64,000 bases of DNA from Perca fluviatilis (lineage: Eukaryota > Chordata > Actinopteri > Perciformes > Percidae). Positions 1 to 23,108 of this stretch are shown piece after piece (the stretch's first letter is position 1; every line of letters starts with the position of its first letter). A program made the translations under genes and the position numbers. The stretch spans positions 12,292,080-12,356,079 of the forward strand of contig NC_053134.1 of the NCBI RefSeq assembly GCF_010015445.1, written 5' to 3'. Below the pieces are notes generated by a model. That model was not told the DNA's origin, did not search any database, and saw only the letters and a list, made by a program, of their open reading frames with translations.

Positions 1-9439
<9,439 letters not shown>

Positions 9440-9786
9440 TCTGACCCCGCGCCACGCGTCACCACCACTTCTCTACCCGCCACCAAGGAGCTCAACTCAG
9501 ACAAAACGAAGGAACACTTGCAGAAGAGAGAGGAAGGGCTAAGAGGAGAGCGGAGTCTTATGTGAGCTTGGCTTTGGCTGGACTAAAAGAACAGCAAACA
9601 TTCAGAGGAATGTACGGCTTGGTGTGGATGCTTTGGTCTTCTTTTATTTTAGGTTCTTATTAATACCCCGCTGCAACACAAGGACTGTCTTCACCCCTCC
9701 CTCCTTGGTAACTTTTGTTTTTTCTCTGTAAACAAGGGGTGATTATAAACTCAGATTGAAAGTGACCTGTTTTTATTATTCTATTA

Positions 9787-9827
<41 letters not shown>

Positions 9828-12190
9828 TTCATTGAGATGGGGAGGTCCTCCTCCTGGCTTGAAGATCGTCTGTAAGAATTATGAACGAACCTTTAGCTTC
9901 TCTTTTATCTGAATGGTGTTGTATATTTATCTCTTTGGCCCTTGCTCATTCAAAACTTATTTCTGCTCCATTGGCTGTTAATATTTTGAGTTATTTATGT
10001 TTTTGGAAAAAGCAGGTCTGTTTACAAAGTTTGTAGATACTTTTTTTCTGTTTGTAGGCAAAAGAGCTTCCTGATGTATGATGCAGAAAACTGGGACAGA
10101 ATAAAAAAATGAATGAGAGGATTATTTCAGATACTGCTGTATTTTCAGGAAAAAAGGGCGTTTCTATTGAAACTTAACTATTTTTGCCTGCAAGTTTTGT
10201 TATATATTTGTAGATAAATGTAGAATCTTCTAGCCAAACCGATAAACACTAAGGCTTGTATAGAAAAAGGTCCTCCGGGCGAGGTGTTTTCACAGGAGAC
10301 GGGACGGGAAAGACAATTAGGGCCTCTGTCCAATAACTGCTATAAATATTTACTTCTTCCATTTCTTCGATAGATTTCATGTGCACAAATCCTTCTGGAG
10401 TTCTGGATTCTCTTTTCATTCATTATGTTGTGTTCAAGGATTTCCACATGTTGAAAGGTTCACTCGTTAAAGGGAGTTGAGAAAAAATCTGGGCCTGTAT
10501 TTAGCAAGCATCTCAGACTAACACCTAGAATTATGCTGAAACAAAGTCTTACCTCGAAGTTGGACATGAGGTCCTTATGAAGCCTCCTACAGTGGCTTTC
10601 AGCAGGAAGTAGTAGTTCTCTTTTTAGATTGTTGTGGTTTTACACCACTGCCGTACTGTAAAATGGAAAATGTCTTCTTGTAGTAGTTATTAGTTGCGTT
10701 CAAAAGAGGCCGATCCAGATTATTTGATGCAGGAAAAACGTGTGCGTATATGACTAATTTATGCATGTTAAGGCTACAAAATTTGTTTTTGCCAAAGCTC
10801 ATAAAACACTAAAAAGACTTAAAGTTCAGTTGTTGTTGTTTTTTTTTATGACCACTTGAGTTCAAAGTAACGCTGTATTCAGCCAGCGCGCCTATTTATT
10901 TTTCAATAAGAAGTTCATATAAATGTGCCTTGGCTACAATAACAATTTAGACAATTCTTTGTACCATCATTGGCCATCTGCAGGTGACTCCTCAGAGATG
11001 AACACGGTTACTCCTCTAGCTAAACGTAGGACCTCAATCTGATCATTCTGGGCCAGTTGTGACTGATTCTCTCTCTGGATGCTTGATAAATATGGACCCT
11101 GGTCAACTTTTTTTTTTATAATTAGTGTGTTTAATTTATTTTTTTCTCAGCAAAACCTTAGCCCCCTACCAATGTACAATATTGACATTTGTTTACTCAG
11201 GCATAGAAAAAGTATTTCATTTAATTAAAAAAAAGGAATCTATAAAGAACCTTTAAACTTCAGATTTTGTGTATTTAGATAGTGAAACATTGTATTAGTT
11301 AAAAAAAAAAAAAAGCAAGTGAATTATTTTCATATTTCATTCAATCTTTTAAGCTCATGCCTTAGGAAAAACTTAATTTTACTCCGGCAAGTTCTGTTTT
11401 GTTGACATTTCTAAAAAATGTTCATCAACCCTGTCCATAAGACTCCTTTCACCATGGATAAATGTTGCCACATTTGATTTGTTTGTAAAATATTTTTGAC
11501 ACCTGGTGTACTGGAAACGCTATAGAATTGGACATGTGCATTTTTCAAGAATAAAGACTAGGCATACACTGGTATCTATCTGCACAGGGTACTTTTATTT
11601 CATAGCGTTCCTTGGGGGAAAATAATTTTGATACAAAGCATAATAAAAAGTGTACCTTTGTATTTTTATGAAAATACTGATGATACCTTTCATCGTACTA
11701 AACCAATTTTGGATGATTTGACACCAATCACGTTATATGGGGAGGGTTTTGGCCACTAAAATGTGTGTTGTTCTGGAATATTCATCTCAGGGTGCAATTG
11801 GTGTAAAAGAGAGAACATGCCTCTTTTAGTTTGTATATTACCACACTTAATGAAATGTTTGGGTCGGTGCTTGTCAACCACACAGGATGACTCGGGCAGC
11901 AGGCTGTAGATTCTTCTTGCAGCCTTCTGGCCATCTTCACCTGAAGGGCTGTGGACAGGGGAAGGAAGTGGAGATGTTAAATCGCACCGTTCTCTGAGGA
12001 AATACTTTGTTTTACAGATGACAAAATAGCAGCTAGGATTGCATACAAAGTGAGAAATTGAAAAGGCAGAATCCATGTAAGGAGTTTGTTCTGTAGCTTC
12101 TTCCTGTAATGGGAATGAATGTTTTTCCATCTGTTTTATGGATTATTATTTTTTTATCTTTTAACATTTGGAAATAAAAGTTCTTCATGT
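9440..12190 (+). other. atp2b1: Long 3' UTR of atp2b1 with two candidate poly(A) signals
   Basis: AT-rich sequence without exons follows the stop. It holds a TTA/ATT trinucleotide run at about 9781-9830 and AATAAA signals at 11550-11555 and 12173-12178. Mammalian ATP2B1 also has a 3' UTR of several kilobases. The end point is inferred from the second signal. Confidence 0.55.
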
Positions 12191-12589
12191 CTGTTTATCT
12201 TGAGCATTTTAAATGGATATCGTGGTTGGATTTACATTTGAAACTTGTCGAGTAATGTGTATGGTTTTTAAAAATAAAAAAATGTATTTAGCCTAACTGC
12301 AGGGCTATGTTTTTCATTTACCATGCAGTACTTATGGAATGTTATGCATTAAAATGTGGTCAATGCTGCAGGCAAGCAAACGTGTTGCAGAAAATCTCGG
12401 ACTTGAGTGATTGAGGGTGATTTTTACACAAGAAAGCTGCTTTTCTGCATAATTGCCAAATAACCATTGGATTCTAGCTAATGAATAGAGGAGCCAAATC
12501 ACAAAATGAATACAGTGTAAACTCACATTCTCTGAATAACCTACATAAGCAAATATATCTAATAGCTCTAGCATTACCTTTTAATTCTA

Positions 12590-12791
12590 TTTTTTTAAGA
12601 TTATTTTTTGGGGGCTTTTTCCCCCTTTTATTTCAGAGTGAGTGACAGTGGATAGACAGGAAAGGTGAGAGAGAGATGGGGGATGACACGCAGCAAAGGG
12701 CCACAGGTCAGATTTGAACTGGGGCCGCTGCAAAGGTCTCAGCCTACATAGGGTGCACGCACTTACTGGGTGAGCTAGAGGTCGCCCTGTG
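12590..12791 (-). mobile_element. tRNA-derived SINE, minus orientation
   Basis: Read on the minus strand it starts GGGCGACCTCTAGCTCACCC, followed by a box-B-like AGTTCAAATCT, a CTTTGCTGCGTGTCATCCCC segment shared with the next SINE, and an AT-rich tail. A 16-bp target duplication TTACCTTTTAATTCTA lies at 12574-12589 and 12792-12807. The perfect duplication indicates a fairly young insertion. Confidence 0.85.
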
Positions 12792-13044
12792 TTACCTTTT
12801 AATTCTAAATTATGATGTGACAGCTTTTTGACAGGAATTGATTGATAGTATTATAACCTCTTTGGCTGCACCCACGACTAGACTTCCCTCGCAGATTTTC
12901 AAATGACTTTTACCTGACTGCTGATGAATTCTCAAATTGACCATTATACCCCTATAATGGAAATATGTAGGCTACAACTATATTTAAACCGTGCTCAAAT
13001 ATATTGACATTTAGATGGAATTACTAACGTCAAATTATGTCCAA

Positions 13045-13232
13045 AAGGGCGCCTGGGTAGCTCACGAGGTAGAGCAGGAGCCCATTTATAGTTCACTCCT
13101 TGCCGCAGGTTTGACTCCTCCCTGCGGCCCTTTGCTGCATGTCATTCCCCCTCTCTCCCCCCTCTCATGTCTTCAGCTGTCCTAAATAAATTAAGGCCTA
13201 AAAAATGTCCGTTAAACAATCTTAAATAAAAA
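13045..13232 (+). mobile_element. tRNA-derived SINE, plus orientation
   Basis: Starts with a tRNA-like head (GCCTGGGTAGCTCACGAGGT), then box B GGTTTGACTCC and the CTTTGCTGCATGTCATTCCC body it shares with the SINE at 12590-12791. A 14-bp duplication CAAATTATGTCCAA flanks it at 13031-13044 and 13233-13246. Confidence 0.85.
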
Positions 13233-13642
13233 CAAATTATGTCCAACAAACATCTACCCAGATGGGGGCAAAGAGGTTAACCTTTTGATGGAGGTTTGTA
13301 TATAGGCCTATATTAATATAGTTGCATAGATGTCCAGCCCAAAATACAGGCTTCCAAGACAACTCACAGAGGTGTGAGACAAATTATAGGAAAACAATAT
13401 TCTGTATGCCATTATACTTGATATACATGTACATCAAATAAACGGATCTCGTATTGTATGTGTGTATTATTCAGTCTAGTTTGCCTAATTTACCAAAATT
13501 TATAAATAAAACTAACTTGCCAATCAGTCAAACTTCTCATTTAAAATAGTTCAGGGCATAGAATGTAAGTTTGGAGTCTATGACTGGAGTAGGAATAAAC
13601 AATAAAAAATCTATCTGGAAATAATGGGTGATCTAACTAACA

Positions 13643-13756
<114 letters not shown>

Positions 13757-13904
13757 TACACAAATACTGTGTAAATGCGTTAACTGGGGGCCTGAGAGGT
13801 AGAAGGAATAACTCGACACTGTGGAGGTTGGCAGTGAGTATTGCACAGAGGACGGTACCTCAGACAATACGCCCTGAGACATTGTGAAGAAGTGCAGCAC
13901 AGCT

Positions 13905-14103
13905 GTGGTGGAAGCTGTATTCAGATTAGTTAAGTCAAAGTACTAATACCACATTGTGAAAATACTTCACTACAAGACTAAAGTCCTGCATTCAAAACCT
14001 TACTTAAGTAAAAGTATGTAAGTATTATCAGCAATATTTACTTGAAGTATAAAAAGTAAAAGGACTCACTCTGCAGAAAAATGGTCCCTGTCAGTGTTTT
14101 ACT

Positions 14104-14180
<77 letters not shown>

Positions 14181-14230
14181 TCTTTGGATAAAATTACTGC
14201 TGCATTAGACTCACATTGCCAAGTCTCCAC
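13905..14230. mobile_element. Fragment of a teleost hAT-type MITE, interrupted by (TA)n at 14107-14176
   Basis: GTGGTGGAAGCTGTATTCAG, TTACTTAAGTAAAAGTA and AAAAGTAAAAGGACTCA match, in the opposite orientation, the family of the complete element at 45689-46227. A 70-nt TA run splits it. Ends are approximate. Confidence 0.5.
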
Positions 14231-14689
14231 AGTGCTGTGTCAGCACTGGAGAATGCTGCCGCATTAATGTGTATGTTGCATTTTACTGCTGTAGATGTTT
14301 GAGTTTGTGCTAATGTTAACTTATTTATATAGTGTTGGGTAGTTCAATCTTAGAATCAGAATCAGAATACTTTCACTGTCACATTCAAGGTAAAATAAGA
14401 GTAAGAACAGAGCAAGTCAAAAAGTGTATAAAGTAACATAGCTAAGAAATAAATAAAAATGTTAAGTAGAAGTAAAGTGAGATTAGGTTAAAATAAAGAT
14501 TAGGTAAAAAAATTGTTTGAAATGGATTGTATACATTTTATTGTAGTGCAGTGTCAACATAAATACAGTACGAATATAACTAAGTACTGTGTGAATATAA
14601 GTAGCAGCAGTGAATAGATAACACCTTTGCACATGTAGCTGATAAATTACTGCACATAGTAATTATTGTACATAATTGTGGAGATATTT

Positions 14690-14835
14690 GCTGTGAGACC
14701 AGTTCTGGCAGCGTGTAAGACACAGAGGGAGGAGTTATAAAGTTTGATGGCCACAGGAAGGAACGACCTCCTGTGGCGCTCTGTGGTGCATTGTGGGTGT
14801 CTGAGTTTGGCTTCTTCTTCCGTGTGTCATAAATA
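14690..14835 (+). repeat. Dispersed repeat, copy 1 (second copy at 34185-34400)
   Basis: Contains GAGGGAGGAGTT, AAGTTTGATGGCCACAGG and CTCCTGTGGCGCTCTG, which recur with few changes near 34210-34280 in the same orientation. The shared block spans about 100 bp. The class was not determined. Confidence 0.7.
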
Positions 14836-15467
14836 ATGTCATTGTATAGTATGCCATACAATTTTTTATTTAAATGTCATAGTATAGGCAGTGTCATAAA
14901 AACGTCATAATAGTCTATAGTGCGTCATAAAATGTCATAGTAGCCTATAGTATGTCATAAAAAATTTCAAAAAAGGCAATTTCATTACAAGGTCATAAAA
15001 AATGGCATAGTATAGAATGTTATTAAAAAAAAGTCAAAAAAAATATTTTATAAAAAATGTCTTAGAAGTTGGAAACAGTTTTACCTACAGTATATATGGC
15101 AGCCTTTTATTCAAAGTAATTGGATCCTACATGAACACACCATTTTCTGCCAACGTTTTGGTTATTTGGTTATTTCCTAGTCTGGCTATAAAAAAAAAAA
15201 CAATCCTGGCTATCACCAGACCAACTCAATCTTTTAAGATTGAACATAGCTGCAGGGCGAAATCAGATCGGGATGGGTTTACCCCATAGACTGTAACAGT
15301 CTATGGTTTACCCAGTCTAGTTATTTCCCTATTTGTTTTAGAAAAATGGTCATGTGGCTATGTAGCCTACTTCCATGCATAATAAGAATTTTGCAATCAG
15401 GATTACATCGAACTGTGAGAACATTAATTGTTTGAGCCAGCGCTTTCACCACACTTACAGCAAGTGG

Positions 15468-16221
15468 CAGTGTTGTAGCCTAATACTCGAGACAGGTCTT
15501 GGTGTCAAGACCACTTTTCGAAGGTCTCGGTCTCATCTCGGAATCGAACACATTTGTACTCGGTCATGTCTCGGTCTCGGATGAAGAAGACTATGAAAAA
15601 CGCATACGAAAATTTCGGACAGTGTGCAAGGACCATGACCACGTAGCCTACGTTCCCCGCCTGCTTAACACGCACTCCCAAAGTGAATGTAGCTAGGTGA
15701 CAGGAGAAGAAGCTCTGGCTGTCTGGGAGATGTCTGCCAAATCGTCATATGTATTACATTTTATGTATTATATGTTTTAAAGAATTATTTGCAAAACAGC
15801 ATCTAAAAGAAAACACACAGCAGTGTAAATTCTGCAATTTAGCTAGCTAGCCAACGCTAACCGACACTGCTGCGGGACCACCTACATTTTTTAAATCTGC
15901 ACTTAGCTAGCTATCAAGGAAGCATAAAGAAAGGTAAGCTAGGTGTAGCTAGCTAAGTGATGTTAGCGAAGCTATAGCTAGCTGAGTTTTTTATTTTTAT
16001 TTTTATTTTTTTTTATTTATATAGCTAGCTGAGTTATCAATCTGCCTCTGTACCAAAACTCGTCAGAAATCTCTTCGCCCCTCACCCAGGTGATTTAGCG
16101 AATCTTAGCTAGTTACTGTATGTGTCAGTTGTTTGGTCTGGTCTTGGTCTTGTCTCGGTCTCGATACACTCTGGTCTTGGTAATGACTTGGTCTCTGTTA
16201 ACGTGGTCTTGACTACTACTG
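15468..16221. mobile_element. hAT-like non-autonomous element with internal GGTCTCGG repeats
   Basis: The left end CAGTGTTGTAG is mirrored at the right end (CAGTAGTAGTC on the other strand). Flanks GCAAGTGG (15460-15467) and GCAAGAGG (16222-16229) form a 7-of-8 duplication. Both ends are rich in GTCTTGGTCTCGGTCTCG-like sequence; the middle is rich in TAGCTAGC. No transposase frame. Confidence 0.65.
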
Positions 16222-16229
16222 GCAAGAGG

Positions 16230-16420
16230 GTGGTGGTGGGATCGAATCCGCCGGCGCCGACTCTGATGTGCCGTAGGTGTCTGGAGGTGAGGAGCGTGAC
16301 CGGTTGTCTGTCTAGTGTGTCAGCCCAGCCTGCGACCTGTCCAGGGTGTACACCGTCTCTCGCCCAATGCCAGCCCCCCCGCGACCCTGTAATCCTGGAT
16401 AAAGCGGTTAGAGAGACGGG
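16230..16420 (+). mobile_element. 3' tail of an L2-like LINE
   Basis: GCGACCTGTCCAGGGTGTAC, TCTCGCCCAATGCCAGC, CCCCCCGCGACCCTG and GGATAAAGCGGTTAGA resemble the 3' ends of fish L2/Maui-type LINEs. Only the tail is present. It abuts the hAT-like element on its left. Confidence 0.6.
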
Positions 16421-16799
16421 CCTAATTGATGGGGATTGTTACTTAATCCATGAATAGTTTATTATGTTATACAGAAAAGTTAGTTTCCAGGGGCTTTACA
16501 ATTACATAAATAATTGTGTGATCAAAATTGTTGCCAATTCATTTTCTGATGATCTGTTAATTGAATAATCGATTTATAATGTCAGCTCGAGTCTAGACAT
16601 ATATATAAGAATCTCAACATTATGTGTAGCCTAGTTGCCACATCCACACCAGCAGAGGGAAGTATACTTCTCCTCGGGCCTCAGCATGTAGCCCTTTAAA
16701 CAAAGATTGTGTATTGAGATGAGTCACTCGTGTTGGTTTCTTAACGGGTGAAACCAGAGACTGCATAGGTGAAACCCATATAACTAAACGTTTGGGGAA

Positions 16800-16980
16800 C
16801 CCGGAAGTATCAACAGAGTGAGACGTCTGCGCTTTTTCTCCTTACTACAAACCGTCGTTCCTTTCCGCTCTGCAGGAATTCCTTCTGCAGTATGGACTCT
16901 AAACACAGGAAGAAGGTCTGCTACTACTACTAACGACCATAGACAGTATATAGAAGATAACGACAGATCGCAACATTTCT
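16800..16980 (+). promoter_or_regulatory. mest: Probable mest promoter and first (non-coding) exon
   Basis: An ETS-like CCGGAAGT at 16800-16807 is followed by pyrimidine-rich sequence. A strong donor GTGAGT begins at 16981, and a matching acceptor TTTAG lies at 17410-17414 before the coding exon. In mammals mest starts with a short upstream exon. An alternative short coding start in this exon cannot be excluded. Inferred from position and splice sites only. Confidence 0.4.
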
Positions 16981-17450
16981 GTGAGTACTGCAGTCTGCCG
17001 TGTCAGTCTCATAAAACACACATCAATTGTTGTAGAAAATGCATGTGTTGTACACTCAGTGTAGTGTAGGATTAGAGCTGTGTTTGGCTCTCATGGGTTG
17101 GATGTTATTGAAGGTTCCCGTTAAATCGCTCATTTGATAACTTAATAATAATAATAAATTGAATTTGTATAGCGCTTTTCATGGACTCAAAGTCGTTGTA
17201 TCCATATTTGATTGACTGTTATCTCAGTCAGCGGGGTTTCTTAGCTGTTTCTTGACAGAGAACCCCACACAGATGCACATGATTATGATACTGTATATTG
17301 CTACAATGTAGGTGGGGAGGCAGAGATGAACTCGACCCTGCCTCTGGTGATCTCGCCTGTAGGAAGTTCCATTCACTTTAACCAATCTTTCACTTCATTG
17401 TTGTATTCCTTTAGAGGCAGGAATGAGACTCCCCTACCGCTGAGCTCAAG

Positions 17451-17754
17451 ATGAGAGAGTGGTGGGTTCATGTGGGTTTGATCTGCATCCCGCTGGTGGC
17501 CGTCTACCTGCACATCCCGCCCCCTCAGCTGTCCCCTGCCCTGCAAAAGTGGCATAGTGCCGGGGAGGTGTTCCATTTCAGAGGCAGGGAGATCTTCTAC
17601 AGAGGCAAGAGAGAGACTCAATGCACAGTGGTATTGTTAAATACCCCCATGGGTTGTCAAGAGTGTTGTAATGGTATCCAACTGTGACTATGGCTGACAG
17701 TAGTTATTGTTTTCATTATCCTTTCAATTTATGATGAATCGTTTTAACTTAATA

Positions 17755-17801
<47 letters not shown>

Positions 17802-20800
17802 TGTAAAGTGTCGAATACTTGTCAATTAATTGCCACTTAAAGGTGCTCTAAGCGATGTTGGGAGACTTATTCTTTACGTTCAGTATTTTCAAACAACGAC
17901 TTCCTTCTATCTCTCCTTCGTGTTAGGCTACCCCAAACTCTTCGTGTTCAGCGAACCCCCCCCCAAATTTTGTGGTTTGTGAAGAACTTTTGTTTGTTTT
18001 TGTGTCCAGTTGATTTGTTTTGTTCATTTAGCCTAGGCGGTCTACACAGACCGTTTTTGTTTTTTACGGCAGCTTGCGGATAGTGAGGAGAGTTTTGGTG
18101 TATGTGACAAAAAATGTTGTAGCCTAAAAAAACACGTGACATCGCTTAGAGTACCTTTTAAGTAGTTGATTAATTGGCGAGTCATCTTAGCTTCAAATGT
18201 GCCTTTTTAGAGACATAAATCACACATAATTGTTTTTTTTCTGTCACCGCACATCATCACACATCATCATTAATGCCAGCAGTCGCATATATACTTGGAA
18301 TAAAACACGTCACTGTGCCTTCTTTGTGTTGTAAACATATTGGCCTCTGTGTGTATACTTACATGCATTTCTCTTTTCTCCTTAAACCAGATTCCTATGG
18401 GGCTTTGGGAAGCTCCGATGTCGTCATTCTGCTCCATGGCTTCCCCACCTCCAGCTTCGACTGGAACAAGGTACCCACTGCACACGCTCCGTAGCTAATC
18501 AACACACCTAAACACCATTGGAAAAATGTAGGGCCTTTATGTGAACAAGCCAGAACCAAATGTTGTGTGTATTTTTCCATACAGATCTGGGAGCCACTCA
18601 CTCAGCGCTTCCATCGAGTCATTGCACTGGACTTCCTGGGCTTTGGTTTCAGCGACAAGCCAGTGAGTAAAATCTTGTGTCAGTTTAAATGTCTTTTATT
18701 TTATAGATTAATTTAGTAAAATCATGTTTCTGAGATTTCCTGCTTGGTGCTCTGTTACTTCACTTAACCATTACTCATTTTCTCCTGTGCCTGACCGTCC
18801 CAGCGACCCCACAGGTACTCCATCTTCGAGCAGGCCAGTGTGGTGGAGGCCCTGGTGGCTCACTTGGGTCTGAGCAACCAGCGAGTGAATCTGGTGTCCC
18901 ATGACTATGGAGACACTGTGGCCCTGGAGCTGCTCTTCAGGTATGTGCATGTGCCAGTGTATTTATGTAAATTGTCAAAAACAGAGTACAGTGATGAATT
19001 GCTGACTGCCCTTACCTCTCTGTTGTTATTTATTTTTGACTCATCATGCACCCAAACCAGGACTGACCAAAACCGCACAGGACACCTCATCATTAACAGC
19101 CTGTGTCTTTCTAATGGAGGTACAGTGCAGTCTGTTGTCTTTGGTCATGTTGTAGATCTTCAGCACCAATCTGTAATCAGTGAGGCAGGAAAAAAAATGC
19201 ATCTTTCATAACAAGACCTCCATTTGATCATTATTCTGATCTGGTTTGATCATAACTATTAAAGTCATTCATTAAGCATAACTCCCACAACATTTGAAAT
19301 GAGGATTTTCTGCTTTTATATCATTGTAAATTCATCACAAAGTCACGGTCAGTGCTGACTCTTTTATTTCCAACAGGATTATTCCCAGAAACACATTACC
19401 CACGTTTGCTGCAGAAGGTGAGTCACCTTTGTATTCTTCATCCTACTCTTCAGCTCATGTGGAATCATGTAATGAAGACTTTAAAAAGCTGTTTGGCTGT
19501 CAAAGTTCTCACTGAGACATTGCTGTTTTGCCTCCAAAAGCTTCTGAAGGACTCTAGTTTTCTGGCTCCAGTTCTGACCCGTCTCACCAACTATATGATC
19601 TTCCAAAAAGGGTAAGAGTTTTGTTCCAAATTAGGAAGATTGAACTAAATGTTTGTACCAGTATGCTGTTGCAAAAATATGCTTTTCGTTGACTGGTAGG
19701 ATTGGAGACGTGTTCGGCCCGTACACGCAGCCCACAGACGCTGAGTTCTGGGACATGTGGACGGGTTTACGCTACAACGACGGCAACTTAGTGATGGACA
19801 GGTGTGTGTGTGTGTGTGTGCGCACGTGTTTGCTTTGTGTTCAAATGGGCTTAATTATCTATGTTCACACATTTTGTCTTGTCCTTCTCTTGCAGTATTC
19901 TGCAGTACATCAACCAGAGATTAAAACACAGGGAGCGATGGGTGGGTGTGCTCACTTCCACCTTCGTCCCACGTGAGTTCACAGTTGCATCATGTTGATG
20001 AATCAGAGTGTGGAAGCTCTTTTGTGTAGGCCAAACACTTCCCCTAAGGTGTATTTAACCAGCTGCCTCGGCCGGAGAGCCGCTAACGCTAAGCTGCTTA
20101 GCCTGCGAGGAGAAGCTTCGTAGTCCATCTGTGATCCCGAGCTCAGGAGGAGGGAGTAGGGGGTAGGGATGTGTAGGGATGTGTAGGGATGTGTAGGGAT
20201 GTGTAGGGATGTGTGTGTGTGTGTGTGTGTGTGCGCTACTGACACAGACCTCATGTGGAATGCAGCTGAAAGGCATTAGGGCCCATTCAGACCAAAATAA
20301 GCAATCCGGCGATTTGCTGCAGGCTTATGCGGCAGTGTGGGAGCGTCACTAAAACAGCCCATTTGTGTGACGTTTAACCCCCAATGTAGCACAAGTACAC
20401 TTTATATTTCACAGTTAGTGTTTTCCGTCAGATCGTTTATTGATCTTGACGTTTCAGCTTCATGTCACGGATAAAGAGAGAAAGAAAAGAGACGAGTGAG
20501 ACAGATCGTCTGTGCTTTGTTGTTTGGCAAACATTTAGCTGTTACACAAACTCCTGGGCAGTTCAGTGCTTGTGTTGCATGTTTTAAAACTTTCTCGTGG
20601 CAGCGATAGAAGCAGTAAAGTTTCCTGTTTCCTGTACGGGACCCTCACACCGCCTCAAAACCATCTGACAAGTCTGATTGCCGGTTACATGATTGGCCGT
20701 TTCTCCAAAAGTTGATTCATTCTCAACTTTTAGCCGCAGCACGCTGCATTTTTTTGCACGTTCCCCCCTGCAGCAAATCAAAATGAATGGAAAGACCTGC

Positions 20801-22833
20801 CTTTTTGCCGCAACGGCCACTGCAGGCTGTGTGAATGCCCACTCAGCCATGGTTTCTGAGCTGGTGCTTCAGAATCATCGTATCAGTGATCAGTATTAAG
20901 GTGGTTAAGGAAATAATGTGGCACCCTGCAAGATATAAGTGCTTAAATCAAAAACCGGTCGGTTCACCAGTTACATAGATAAAAAAAACTCTAGACCTCA
21001 TATCCACAACTTCTATTTTACTCTTATTCTCCAATTTGAAACCAAGCCACCCTCCATTTCTCAGTGTTCCATGATCCATCTTTTCCTCTATATGACTCTC
21101 TCTTATCCCTCCTTGTCTTTCAGTGCACATGATCTACGGACCCCTGGACCCAGTCAACCCTCATCCTCAATTCATCCGTCTTTACCAGTGAGTGCCCCCG
21201 CCTCTGATACTTAAACCTTGTTCAGATTAGCCTTAGTACGCTCCTCTCCTGCCGGCAGATCTTTGTTCAGCTCATTTGCTGGATGTGAATTTGGAAGAAT
21301 TGCAGGGAAAAGTGCAGTTTTACAGATAATCTGAACTCTTTTCTTATTTTCTGCTGTTTTCTGTGATTTGAGCAGAACAACATGAATTAGTCTCCACAAA
21401 GCATGTTCTTTGAAATGTGGACATCAGTTTAAAATAATGTATGCTGCAATTACAAATAATTATTCTGTATTTTTGTAATTATTTCAGATTTAAAACTTTT
21501 TTTTTGTTGTTGCTTGTCCTGCTGCCTCACTGTTAAATAGATGTTAAGACCATAAGTCAGTGTGAGGGAGGTGTTGGTGTAGTGGTAAATGAAAGGGTTA
21601 GTTGTCAGTAGGCTAGTGGTTCTAGTCCTGCTCAAGGCTGAGCTGAAATTTAAAAAGAAAAGGTCATTTTTTGCTTAAAAAAAAAAAAAAAAAAAGGTCT
21701 TCATTTTCCTTGGTCACTTGCTCTTCACACCTTGCTTTGCTCCCGTTCACTTCCTTTCTGTCTCTCTTTTGGTCACACTTTGCCTACTTTTGGGAATCTC
21801 ATTCGTTTAGCAGGTGTACTCAACTCATTTTGCACCATCTTTCGGTTTTTTTACTTATGGGAATCTCGTTCATGGCTTTCTCGCGCAACTGACCTAGCTC
21901 CCTTTCCACAATCTTTCGGGTATTTTATGTGTTGGAATCTCGTTCGCTTCCTCAGAGCCTCAGTTCAGTCTTGAACTCGCAACCTTGTCCTTCAGAGGCC
22001 CTCGCCTCTCCACTGCACCATCTTTCTGACGCAGAAGATATGGGGTTAGTTCCACTTTGATTGTGCACTAGTACATTCACGAGACAAACTGAAAAAATAG
22101 GTTTTGGGCAGGACTTGAACCAACAACCCATGGCACAACACATCGCTGACATTTCCCCTACGCCACAGTGATGGTAATACAACATGTTGAGTTTGTTCAC
22201 ATGAATGCAGCAGTAGGTGTTCAAGAGGACATATTTAAAAGAAAATGCCATAGCTGGATTCAAACCAGGAACCTTTGAAACCATGTGTCACTGACACTTC
22301 ACTACACCACGGTAGAGATGCTCATAGTGCTTCAGTTTGTTGTTATGAATGCAGCAGTAAACATTCAAGAGGACAAACTGAAAAAATAGTCCACAGCCAG
22401 ATTCAAACCAAAAACCTTTACAATTGTGTACCAATAACATTGCTGCTACACCACCATCAAAGTACTGTAACCAGAGCCCATTTTTGTCCCAAAAAATAAT
22501 CACTAGTCAGAAATGTTGAATATTTGGTTTAAATTGGGTTTTCTACTTATTGTTTGAGTGAAAATAATGCCACATTACACAACTGTGTGCCAAAGAAAGT
22601 TTTTCTCCAGTTTATAAAAAATTAAAAAAAGAGTTCATAATTGGATTTAAACCAACAACCTTTGCAATCATGCATCAATAACTCTACCTCTACACCACCA
22701 TCAGATGACTGAGGAGTAGTCGTCTTTGTCTCCAAGTATAATCACTAGTCAGAAATGTTGAATATTTGGTTTTTTTTTTTGTTTTTTTATTTGTTAATAG
22801 AAAAAAAAAAAAAAAAAAAAAAAGAAGAGAGAA

Positions 22834-22870
<37 letters not shown>

Positions 22871-23027
22871 AAAAAGGAAAAAAAAAAAAAAAAACCATTT
22901 TAATAATAAACAAAAAAAAATTTTTTAAAAACAACAACAAAAAAAAAAGAGCCAAATTAATTTTTTTTCCAAACAATAATCACTAGTTATTTTTTTTATT
23001 TATTTTTTTTTTTTTTTTTTTTAATTT

Positions 23028-23108
<81 letters not shown>

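Noticed and set aside
20281..20899. Frames of 68-88 residues in a mest intron
   Set aside because: Inside a probable MITE, no splice sites and no similarity recognised.
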